Of a stretch of DNA of 21,520 nt, positions 15,203 through 21,520 are shown piece by piece (within the stretch, counting starts at the first letter, position 1; the number at the start of each line of letters is the position of its first letter). The stretch is from Thermodesulfovibrio sp. (GTDB lineage: Bacteria > Nitrospirota > Thermodesulfovibrionia > Thermodesulfovibrionales > JdFR-85), in NCBI GenBank assembly GCA_027050975.1, contig JALUAR010000063.1, positions 1-21,520 on the forward strand, read 5' to 3'. A model generated the notes under the pieces. It ran no database searches and was not told where the DNA came from. It was given only the letters and a program-made list of their open reading frames with translations. Made by a program: the position numbers and the translations under genes.

Positions 15203-16114
15203 ATGAGAATAGGAATACCAAAGGGATTACTTTTTTATAAGTTTGGTGAACTATGGCAGGCACGCCTCAGAGCTGCCGGGCTGGAGGTGGTAACATCTCC
15301 CTCTACCAACCCGGAGATTCTTGAGGCAGGGCTCAAACACAGTGTATGTGACCTATGCCTTCCAGTAAAGGTATTTTTTGGCCATGTCCACGCCCTTAAG
15401 GATGATGTGGACGCCCTGTTCATACCAAGGGGTGTGCGCACTGAACCGGATTCATACCTCTGCCCAAAATTCATCGGACTGCCTGACATGGTAAGGGCAG
15501 CCATAAGGCGGCTTCCACCTGTAATAGACACTGAATATAACGTAAAAGAGCGGTCTGATGAGGACTTCTGGAAAGAGGTCTTTGCACAGATTGGTCATAA
15601 AATTCAGAAGACAGAAGAGATCAATTCACCTTACCCGTTCTGCAAGGATAAAAAGGAAGATTCCGAAGAGACAGAAAGGCAGGCAAGGGCCTTCAGTGTA
15701 GGGGTGGCAGGAAGGCCCTATCTCGTGTATGACAACTATCTCAACAAGGGAATTATCCGCCATATCAGACGACTTGGCATTGAGGTTGTATTCCAGACCC
15801 CTTCTGCAGAGTATATCAGGGAGACAATGGATACCCTGCCGAAGTGGATTTACTGGAGTATGGCCAAGGAAGTAGTGGCTTCAGTGAGGTGGATGATAGA
15901 GTCAGAGGAGGTGGATGGAATCATTCTCCTTGTTAACGCAGGATGCGGACCTGATTCCTTTATGACTGAACTTATAGAGCGCACCATGGATATCCAGAAA
16001 AAGCCCTATATGAGTATTAATATAGACGAACATACATCAGATGTGGGGCTCCAAACAAGAGTGGAGGCGTTTATTGATATGATAGACAGGAGAATGAAAA
16101 CAAAGGCGCTATGA
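15203..16114 (+). CDS. DUF2229/HgdB-like subunit A (CoA-dehydratase activase-associated protein)
   Basis: Protein of 303 aa. The start MRIGIPKGLLFY and VCDLCLPVKVFFGHV (residues 48-62) match the DUF2229/COG3580-type proteins, which are related to the HgdB and BcrB/C subunits of 2-hydroxyacyl-CoA dehydratases and benzoyl-CoA reductases and often go with BadF-type ATPases. Cys at 49, 52, 87, 147 and 248 (NAGCGPDSF) are candidates for iron-sulfur ligands. Its C-terminus (SINIDEHTSDVGLQTR, residues 271-286) is clearly like that of the next gene, so the two are paralogous subunits. They overlap by ATGA, so translation is coupled. No Shine-Dalgarno is visible before the ATG. Substrate unknown. Confidence 0.82.
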   Translation: MRIGIPKGLLFYKFGELWQARLRAAGLEVVTSPSTNPEILEAGLKHSVCDLCLPVKVFFGHVHALKDDVDALFIPRGVRTEPDSYLCPKFIGLPDMVRAAIRRLPPVIDTEYNVKERSDEDFWKEVFAQIGHKIQKTEEINSPYPFCKDKKEDSEETERQARAFSVGVAGRPYLVYDNYLNKGIIRHIRRLGIEVVFQTPSAEYIRETMDTLPKWIYWSMAKEVVASVRWMIESEEVDGIILLVNAGCGPDSFMTELIERTMDIQKKPYMSINIDEHTSDVGLQTRVEAFIDMIDRRMKTKAL

Positions 16115-17196
16115 AACTCACTGTTCCACATATGGGGCTGCTATCCATGGCCTATACCAAGGTGCTCAGGGAACACGGGGTACAGATGCATCCACCACCA
16201 CGGCCAACAAAGAAGACCCTGAACCTTGGGGTGAGGCATTCTCCAGAGTATGCATGTCTACCATTTAAGATAAATCTTGGAAACATGATAGAGGCCCTTG
16301 AGGAGGGAGTGGACTCCATTCTGATGCCCGGAGGGTATGGTCCCTGCAGATTTGGCTACTACGGAGTGATACAAGCGGAGATACTTAAAGGGCTTGGGTA
16401 CAGGTTCCAGATGGCAAGAACAGACAATCCTGATAGCCTTTCAGACATGATCAAGACCATTAAAGATATAAGTGATATAGAGACAAAGTGGGATGCCTAC
16501 AGGGTGTTTTATCTGATACTGATAAGAATGGCCGCCTTTGATAAGTTAGAGGCACTCTACTTTAAGACCAAGCCCAGAGAGATTAACAATGGTGAAACTG
16601 ACAGGGCATTCCGTGAAGGATTGAAAATAATAGAGGATGCTACAAGCTATACAAGCCTGCTCAGGGCATGGCTGAAGGTAAAGAGGATCTTCCGTGATGT
16701 AAAGACCGACAAAAGAGCCCGTCCCCTGAGGATAGGCATTCTGGGAGAGATCTTTGTTGTTATTGAACCCTTCGCAAATATGGATGTGGAGAGGAGGCTT
16801 GCACGCATGGGGGTTGAGGTTGTGCGCGGAGTCTGGCTCAGTGACTGGCTTAATGACAGGTTCCGCTTCAAACCCTTCAGGCCGAACCAGAACAAGATGG
16901 CGAAAAAATGGGCATACCCGTACCTCAGATATCCCTCTGGTGGCGAAAGTATAGAAAGTGTTGGCAAGACAATAAAGTTTTACAAAGAGGGTATAGACGG
17001 AGTCATCCATATAATGCCTTTTACATGTATGCCTGAACTGGTGGCCTCTACAATATTGCACAGGATCAGTTCAGACCTTAACTATCCGGTGCTTTCACTG
17101 ACCTTTGACGAGCATGTGTCAGAGGCGAATCTCCAGACAAGGCTTGAGGCATTCGTTGACCTGCTTGAAAGGAGAAGGAAGAAGGGAGGACTCTAA
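16111..17196 (+). CDS. DUF2229/HgdB-like subunit B (CoA-dehydratase activase-associated protein)
   Basis: Protein of 361 aa, of the COG3581 type. It has YACLPFKINLGNMIEAL at 47-63, MPGGYGPCRFGYYG at 72-85, and MPFTCMPELVAST near 302-314. Cys 49, 79 and 306 are the expected places for cluster ligands in this superfamily. The C-terminus (LTFDEHVSEANLQTR) matches subunit A. In other genomes these parts can be fused with the ATPase into one very long protein; here they are separate. It starts within the ATGA overlap with subunit A, and its stop is one base before the activase start. A heterodimer with subunit A, fed electrons by the activase, is the simplest reading. No reaction is known for this branch. 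Confidence 0.82.
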   Translation: MKLTVPHMGLLSMAYTKVLREHGVQMHPPPRPTKKTLNLGVRHSPEYACLPFKINLGNMIEALEEGVDSILMPGGYGPCRFGYYGVIQAEILKGLGYRFQMARTDNPDSLSDMIKTIKDISDIETKWDAYRVFYLILIRMAAFDKLEALYFKTKPREINNGETDRAFREGLKIIEDATSYTSLLRAWLKVKRIFRDVKTDKRARPLRIGILGEIFVVIEPFANMDVERRLARMGVEVVRGVWLSDWLNDRFRFKPFRPNQNKMAKKWAYPYLRYPSGGESIESVGKTIKFYKEGIDGVIHIMPFTCMPELVASTILHRISSDLNYPVLSLTFDEHVSEANLQTRLEAFVDLLERRRKKGGL

Positions 17197-17197
17197 T

Positions 17198-18148
17198 ATG
17201 GAAGGCTATCTCGGGATAGATGTTGGTTCTGTTACAACCAAGCTGGTCCTTATAAACAGAGAGGCTGAGGTGCTCTGGAGCACCTACCGCAAGACTCAGG
17301 GCCAACCCATAAGGGTTCTTCAGGGAGCCCTTTCCGACCTTTATAACGACCTCTCTCCAAGGGTGCTCGGTGTCGGTGCCACCGGTAGTGGCAGAGGGCT
17401 TGTTGACCACCTTATTGGTGCCGATGTGGTTAAGAATGAGATCACAGCCCATGCCGTAGCTGCCATAAGACACTATCCCAAGGTACAGAGCGTTATAGAG
17501 ATCGGAGGTCAGGACTCAAAGCTTATTATTATTCGAGACGGTGTTGTTGTGGACTTCTCAATGAACACCGTATGTGCTGCTGGAACCGGTTCCTTCCTTG
17601 AACATCAGGCCCTGAGGCTCGGCCTCAGAATAGAGGAACTCGGCTCCATAGCACTTAATGCAAACGCTCCGGTGAGAATAGCCGGAAGATGCACTGTTTT
17701 TGCCGAATCGGATATGATACACAAACAACAGATGGGCCACAACCTTGAGGATATTGTGGCTGGCCTCTGTGAGGCCCTGGTGAGAAATTACCTCAGCAAT
17801 CTCGCCAGAGGAAAGGAGTTAAGAGAGCCCATACTCTTTCAGGGCGGTGTGGCTGCAAACAGGGGAATCAGGGCAGCCTTTGAAAGAGAGCTTGGCAAGG
17901 AGATTATAGTACCAAGACATCATAATATAATGGGAGCAATAGGAGCGGCACTTCTGGCACTGGAGACAACCCCCCCGGAGAGCAGATTCAGGGGGTTCAG
18001 TCTTGCCCGCCACAGACTTGTAAGTACGAGTTTCTATTGTGATGACTGTCCTAATACCTGCGGAGTGATTGAGGTAAGCGACGGAGAGAGTGTAATAGCA
18101 CGATGGGGTGACAATTGTGGTAAATGGTCGAGTGCTCTTGGCAGTTAA
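17198..18148 (+). CDS. BadF/HgdC-type ATPase activator with Cys-rich C-terminal tail
   Basis: ATP-dependent electron activator of 316 aa in the ASKHA fold. The nucleotide-binding parts are GIDVGSVTTKLVLI (residues 5-18), IGGQDSKLIII (near 98-108) and QGGVAANRGI (near 215-224). C126 (VCAAGTGSFL) and C165 (GRCTVFAESD) have the 39-residue spacing of the two cysteines that hold the subunit-bridging [4Fe-4S] cluster in HgdC. After the usual end, a tail of about 45 residues carries C281, C284, C288 and C307 (CDDCPNTC...DNCGKW), which could bind a second metal site. The start is ATG 17198 with GGGAGGA upstream; the frame extends further back only through the previous gene. It would donate ATP-energised electrons to the two HgdB-like subunits. 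Confidence 0.9.
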   Translation: MEGYLGIDVGSVTTKLVLINREAEVLWSTYRKTQGQPIRVLQGALSDLYNDLSPRVLGVGATGSGRGLVDHLIGADVVKNEITAHAVAAIRHYPKVQSVIEIGGQDSKLIIIRDGVVVDFSMNTVCAAGTGSFLEHQALRLGLRIEELGSIALNANAPVRIAGRCTVFAESDMIHKQQMGHNLEDIVAGLCEALVRNYLSNLARGKELREPILFQGGVAANRGIRAAFERELGKEIIVPRHHNIMGAIGAALLALETTPPESRFRGFSLARHRLVSTSFYCDDCPNTCGVIEVSDGESVIARWGDNCGKWSSALGS

Positions 18149-18176
18149 GGAAAACTGTCCTGTGAAAGGACCGGAT

Positions 18177-18785
18177 ATGTTTAGATTACTGCTGACTCTG
18201 CTGGTTCTGACATTTACGGTTACCGGAGCAAGGGCAGAAGAAAAGATTATAAAGGAACTTGTTGATCTACAGCGGAATGTCAGGAGTATGAAAGCAGAGT
18301 TTGTGCAGGAAAAACATACATCCTTGCTTGAGAAAGCCATAAAAAGCAGGGGAAGATTCCTGTTTAAGTCACCGAACTCATTTCTCTGGGATTACGAAGA
18401 CGGTATGAGGATCGTATCCGATGGCAGGGCTGTGCTGGTTTATTACAAAGGACTTCAGGAGGCGGAATTGTTTGAGGCCGGCTCATTGCCCCTGCTTCCG
18501 GGACCTTTCAGTGTTGAACTATTAATGAACCATTATGATATAAAAGATATAAAGAGAGAAAACAACAGATATGTAATCAAACTGCAACCTATTCAAAGAA
18601 GATCGCTATTAACCGAACTTACCGTGGAGATAGACAACAGGGGGCTTCCTCTGAAAGTGGAATTGAGAGAAAGTGGAGGAGACAGCACGATTATACTGTT
18701 CAAAAACAGAAAGCTCAATCCCCATCTGCCGGATGAACTTTTTAGTACAGAGGTGCCAGAGGGGATAAAGGTAAGAAGACATTAA
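18177..18785 (+). CDS. LolA-like outer-membrane lipoprotein carrier protein
   Basis: Exported protein of 202 aa. A signal peptide covers residues about 1-20 (MFRLLLTLLVLTFTVTGARA). The mature part has LVDLQRNVRSMKAEFVQEKH, GRFLFKSPNSFLWDYE and IVSDGRAVLVYY in the order found in LolA/DUF4292-type proteins, an incomplete beta-barrel with a hydrophobic pocket. LolA carries lipoproteins across the periplasm; members in aryl-polyene and other type II polyketide clusters are thought to carry a lipid-like product. The start is ATG 18177 because GAAAGGA (18164-18170) precedes it and the signal peptide begins there; an earlier in-frame start overlaps the activase gene. It sits 28 bases after the activase and 18 before the ketosynthase. 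Confidence 0.82.
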   Translation: MFRLLLTLLVLTFTVTGARAEEKIIKELVDLQRNVRSMKAEFVQEKHTSLLEKAIKSRGRFLFKSPNSFLWDYEDGMRIVSDGRAVLVYYKGLQEAELFEAGSLPLLPGPFSVELLMNHYDIKDIKRENNRYVIKLQPIQRRSLLTELTVEIDNRGLPLKVELRESGGDSTIILFKNRKLNPHLPDELFSTEVPEGIKVRRH

Positions 18786-18803
18786 TCAAACAAGGTGTTT
18801 TTA

Positions 18804-20000
18804 ATGAGACGGGCTGTTATTACAGGCATAGGTGTTATTACGGCAATTGGCAGGAATCTGAAAGAGTACTGGGACTCGTTATCCAATGGGCTCTGCGGTA
18901 TCGGTGAGGTAACCCTCTTTGATACCTCCGGCTACAGAGGCAAACTTGCTGCACAGATAAGTGAGATTCCACCTGTTCAGACCAACGGGATACGTCGGTT
19001 GTCAAGGTGCGACCTACTCGGCCTGGTTGCATGGAACGAGGCAAGGAAGGATTGCAGATTTGACGAACTAAAACTTTCTCCCGACAGGATAGGAGTCTGT
19101 ATCGGTGGTGGCTCAGGGGGGCTTTTGAGTACGGAACTCTTCAGAAGAACACAGAAGGAAAAGGGCAAAGCTCCTCCGTCACTTCTGTTTCCCTTTGCCA
19201 CATATACCTTTACGGACATTCTTGGTATGGTGGCCGGTGTAAAAGGACCGAAAACAACCATCTCCACAGCCTGCTCCTCCTCGGCAACTGCCATAGGGTA
19301 TGCAGCCGATTGGATAAAAAACGGCCTCTGCGATCTGGTAATAACAGGCGGAGCCGAATCTCTTTCCGAAACAACCTTTTCGGGATTCAACTCCCTCAGG
19401 GCAGTGGATGAACTCCCCTGCAGACCCTTTGACAAAAACAGAAAAGGGATATCCCTTGGTGAAGGGGCAGCGATACTCATTCTCGAGGAGTATGAACATG
19501 CCCTGAGTCGAGGAATGAGACCTTATGCAGAGGTGCTTGGTTACGGAATATCGGGAGATGCCTACCATGTGACACAGCCTGCAACGGATGGTAGCGGCAT
19601 CCAGCGAGCCATGCAGATGGCCTTTCGAATGGCAGACTGCACCAGGGATGAGATTGAGTACATTAATGCCCATGGCACTGGCACCACTGCAAATGATCTT
19701 GCCGAGACTGCTGCCATTAAGGCATTCTTTGGCCACAGGGCCTATGAGATACCCGTAAGCTCCACAAAGTCAATGATAGGCCATTGCCTGGGCGCAGCTG
19801 GTGCGGTAGAGGCAGTGGCTTCGCTTTTGCCGATAAAAGAAGGAGTGATTCCTCCTACTGCAAATTACAGGGAGCCGGATCCCGAATGTGACCTTGACTA
19901 TGTGCCAGAACCGAGATCCAAAAGGGTGGATACGGTCTTAAGTCTCTCCATAGCCTTCGGAGGGAATAATACAGCGTTGATTTTGAGGAGGTTGTCCTGA
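18804..20000 (+). CDS. Beta-ketoacyl synthase (FabF/type II PKS KS-alpha type)
   Basis: Condensing enzyme of 398 aa, normal for FabF-type synthases. The catalytic set is complete: C157 in STACSSSATAIG, H290 in NAHGTGT, K322 and H327 in STKSMIGHCLGAAGA. It would join an acyl chain to malonyl-ACP. ATG 18804 is taken as start because MRRAVITGIG is the standard N-terminus and AAGGTG lies six bases before it; GTG 18795 is an in-frame alternative. The next gene is a ketosynthase without the catalytic His residues, so this is probably the active half of a KS/chain-length-factor pair and not the housekeeping FabF. No ACP gene is adjacent. Confidence 0.92.
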   Translation: MRRAVITGIGVITAIGRNLKEYWDSLSNGLCGIGEVTLFDTSGYRGKLAAQISEIPPVQTNGIRRLSRCDLLGLVAWNEARKDCRFDELKLSPDRIGVCIGGGSGGLLSTELFRRTQKEKGKAPPSLLFPFATYTFTDILGMVAGVKGPKTTISTACSSSATAIGYAADWIKNGLCDLVITGGAESLSETTFSGFNSLRAVDELPCRPFDKNRKGISLGEGAAILILEEYEHALSRGMRPYAEVLGYGISGDAYHVTQPATDGSGIQRAMQMAFRMADCTRDEIEYINAHGTGTTANDLAETAAIKAFFGHRAYEIPVSSTKSMIGHCLGAAGAVEAVASLLPIKEGVIPPTANYREPDPECDLDYVPEPRSKRVDTVLSLSIAFGGNNTALILRRLS

Positions 20001-20048
20001 GGAGAATGTTTGAACTTATGCAGGGTGGCAGTATCCTGTAAGATAAAA

Positions 20049-21215
20049 ATGATAGCGATAACAGGCATAGGGATCGTTAGTGCCCACGGTGTGGGAAAGG
20101 ACCTCTTTATAAAGGGCATTACAAGAGGACAGGCCCTTGAAAGAATGTCCCTCTCTGCACTTGGAAGGGACTTTCTTGTGGGAAGGGTCAAAGGTTTCGT
20201 TCCTAAAAAATACATACCGGCCATGAAGGTCCGAAGAATGAGCAGATTCTCTCAGCTTGGCCTTGTTTCTGCAATTGAGGCATGGCAGGATTCGGAAATC
20301 GGAGACAGATACAACCCTGAATCGGTAGGTGTGATTGTGGGAACCGGCCTTGGAAGCGTAAGCAGCACCGATGCCTTTTATCTGGGACTTCTTCAGCGGG
20401 GACCTGAGGAGACAAACCCCATGCTCTTTCCTGAAACAGTACAGAACATTGCCGCAGCTCATATCTCAATTCATCTGAAGCTGAAAGGACCTAATACCAC
20501 CTTTAGTGAAGCAGCCTGTTCGGGAGAGCATGCCCTGTATTATGGAGCAGAACTGCTCAGACAGGGCAATGCAGATGCCGTAGTTGTTACCGGCGTGGAC
20601 GAACTGACAGAGCCCTTTATAGAGGGGCTTACAACCCTCAGGGTACTTTCCAAATCGGAACGACTCTGCCCTTTCGACATCTCAAGGGACGGAATTGTCC
20701 CTGGCGAGGGTGCAGCCACGGTTGTCCTGGAAAGACTTGATGATGCAACCAAAAGGGGAGCAAAAATATACGGACTCATAAACTCCTTCTCTATGCGGTC
20801 TGATGCTGTAGAGAGATTAAACTACTCCTGTTCCGAGGCTATGGCTGAAACAATGAAGGAGGCCACAAAGGCAGCTGCTCCGGATCTGATCATAGCATCG
20901 GCAAACTCCACAGTCCAGCTTGACAGGTTGGAGGCTTCTGCAATCAGGGAGGTGTTTGGCGAGAGGGTGCCTGTAACCTCCATAACCTCATCCGTTGGCT
21001 TCTGGATGGGAGGGGGAGTTCTACGGATAGCAGGTGGAGCACTATTTATAAAGTATGGTATTATTCCTCCCATCTGGGGACTTACCACTGCCGAACTGGA
21101 GGGAATCAATTATAATCTGCATACAAAAGAGGAAAAGATCGGCAAAGTACTCGTTAACGGATTTTCTCACGGAGGAACCAATATCTGTATTGTTTTGAGG
21201 TCTTATGAGGCTTAA
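20049..21215 (+). CDS. Ketosynthase-like protein, chain-length-factor type, catalytic His residues lost
   Basis: Thiolase-fold protein of 388 aa. The nucleophile Cys is present (C157 in FSEAACSGEHALYYG), at the same residue number as in its neighbour. The first His motif is replaced by IIASANSTVQLDRLEASAI (S284 or N286 at the His place, depending on alignment), and the second reads TSITSSVGFWMGGG, with F318 for His and Thr for the preceding Lys. The LDR-EA-AI pattern after the lost His is like that of chain-length factors of type II polyketide synthases. Those usually have Gln for Cys, so a kept Cys is unusual. ATG 20049 gives the standard start MIAITGIG; TTG 20010 with GAGGAG upstream is the alternative. 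It probably pairs with the active ketosynthase. Confidence 0.88.
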   Translation: MIAITGIGIVSAHGVGKDLFIKGITRGQALERMSLSALGRDFLVGRVKGFVPKKYIPAMKVRRMSRFSQLGLVSAIEAWQDSEIGDRYNPESVGVIVGTGLGSVSSTDAFYLGLLQRGPEETNPMLFPETVQNIAAAHISIHLKLKGPNTTFSEAACSGEHALYYGAELLRQGNADAVVVTGVDELTEPFIEGLTTLRVLSKSERLCPFDISRDGIVPGEGAATVVLERLDDATKRGAKIYGLINSFSMRSDAVERLNYSCSEAMAETMKEATKAAAPDLIIASANSTVQLDRLEASAIREVFGERVPVTSITSSVGFWMGGGVLRIAGGALFIKYGIIPPIWGLTTAELEGINYNLHTKEEKIGKVLVNGFSHGGTNICIVLRSYEA

Positions 21216-21520
21216 ACTGATAATACCAGGCTGGTCGGAACGTAGTATCTGGAAGAATCTCATTTTCCGATTTCCTTATCTCAGTGTTACCACTCTGGCA
21301 GCAATAACACCTCCTGAATGGGAGGTGAGGATCGAAGATGAGAATGTAGCGCCGATTGATTTTGATGAAGATGTGGACCTCGTAGGCATAACCGCTCTTA
21401 CACCTCTTGCTCCAAGGGCATACAAAATAGCTGCCGAGTTCAGAAAAAGAGGAGTAAAAACCGTAATGGGAGGATTCCATGCCACATGGATGCCTCAGGA
21501 GGCATCACAGCATGTAGATA
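21205..21520 (+). CDS. B12-binding domain of a radical SAM protein (5' part, runs off window)
   Basis: The first 105 codons are present. They start MRLKLIIPGWSERSIW, and then have VDLVGITALTPLAPRAYKIA and TVMGGFHATWMPQEA, the order found in the N-terminal cobalamin-binding domain of B12-type radical SAM enzymes (compare GGVHPTF in the gene at 13020-14981). The CxxxCxxC core would lie downstream and is not visible. The start overlaps the end of the ketosynthase-like gene by 11 bases, so it belongs to the same operon with coupled translation. Confidence 0.85.
   Translation, partial: MRLKLIIPGWSERSIWKNLIFRFPYLSVTTLAAITPPEWEVRIEDENVAPIDFDEDVDLVGITALTPLAPRAYKIAAEFRKRGVKTVMGGFHATWMPQEASQHVD

Noticed and set aside
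16546..17061. 171-codon minus-strand open frame inside subunit B
   Set aside because: Antisense shadow of a conserved gene with no recognisable domain and no ribosome site considered convincing.
17105..17197. Upstream extension of the BadF-type activator by 31 codons
   Set aside because: It lies wholly inside the end of the preceding gene in another frame; ATG 17198 has a strong GGGAGGA site and the standard family N-terminus.
19179..19736. 185-codon minus-strand open frame inside the ketosynthase gene
   Set aside because: Antisense shadow of a clearly coding gene; its Cys/His-rich composition has no domain pattern.

Overview
The window looks like chromosomal DNA of an anaerobic, Gram-negative bacterium. 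There is an octaheme cytochrome with a signal peptide, a full RND efflux set with an outer-membrane channel, a LolA-like periplasmic carrier, Cys-rich ATP-dependent reductase activators and cobalamin-binding-type radical SAM enzymes. Arginine is written mostly AGG/AGA and isoleucine often ATA. This combination would fit Nitrospirota (Thermodesulfovibrionia-like) or a Desulfobacterota-type lineage, but that placement is inference from style and gene content. No rRNA, tRNA, CRISPR array, transposase or phage gene was seen.

Layout. Bases 1-112 hold the tail of an unidentified gene. Bases 262-1671 encode an octaheme cytochrome c of the tetrathionate reductase (OTR) type, followed convergently by a VanZ-like membrane protein (1728-2282, minus). 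Bases 2446-8835 are a self-contained efflux unit: promoter with a palindromic operator, TetR regulator, periplasmic adaptor, RND pump, a roughly 124-bp imperfect inverted repeat, and a TolC-type channel. A non-coding stretch with a 10-bp perfect inverted repeat follows (8836-9158). At 9710 two broken genes meet: a nitroreductase that has lost its C-terminus runs directly into a patatin phospholipase that has lost its N-terminus. After that come a LysE-type exporter, a hotdog thioesterase, a GC-rich terminator-like hairpin and rtcA (RNA 3'-phosphate cyclase), which has a 14-bp palindrome just upstream.

The most interesting part is 13020-21520. A minus-strand gene encodes a cobalamin-binding-type radical SAM enzyme fused to a C-terminal SRPBCC (START/polyketide-cyclase-like) domain. 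It is divergent from a tightly packed plus-strand operon: two paralogous HgdB/DUF2229-type Cys-containing subunits, a BadF/HgdC-type ATPase activator with an extra Cys-rich tail, a LolA-like protein, a ketosynthase with a complete Cys-His-His triad, a second ketosynthase-like protein that keeps Cys but has lost both His and the Lys (chain-length-factor-like), and the start of another cobalamin-binding-type radical SAM enzyme that runs off the window.

How they may work together (inference): the KS/KS-like pair resembles a type II polyketide/aryl-polyene-type elongation module. The activator with two HgdB-like subunits is the kind of ATP-driven low-potential electron device used for difficult reductions or dehydrations. 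The two radical SAM enzymes could do C-C bond or ring chemistry, and the LolA-like protein suggests an envelope-localised lipid product. I do not know of a characterised pathway with this combination. The carrier protein, ketoreductase and dehydratase such a pathway would need are not in the window and could lie downstream.
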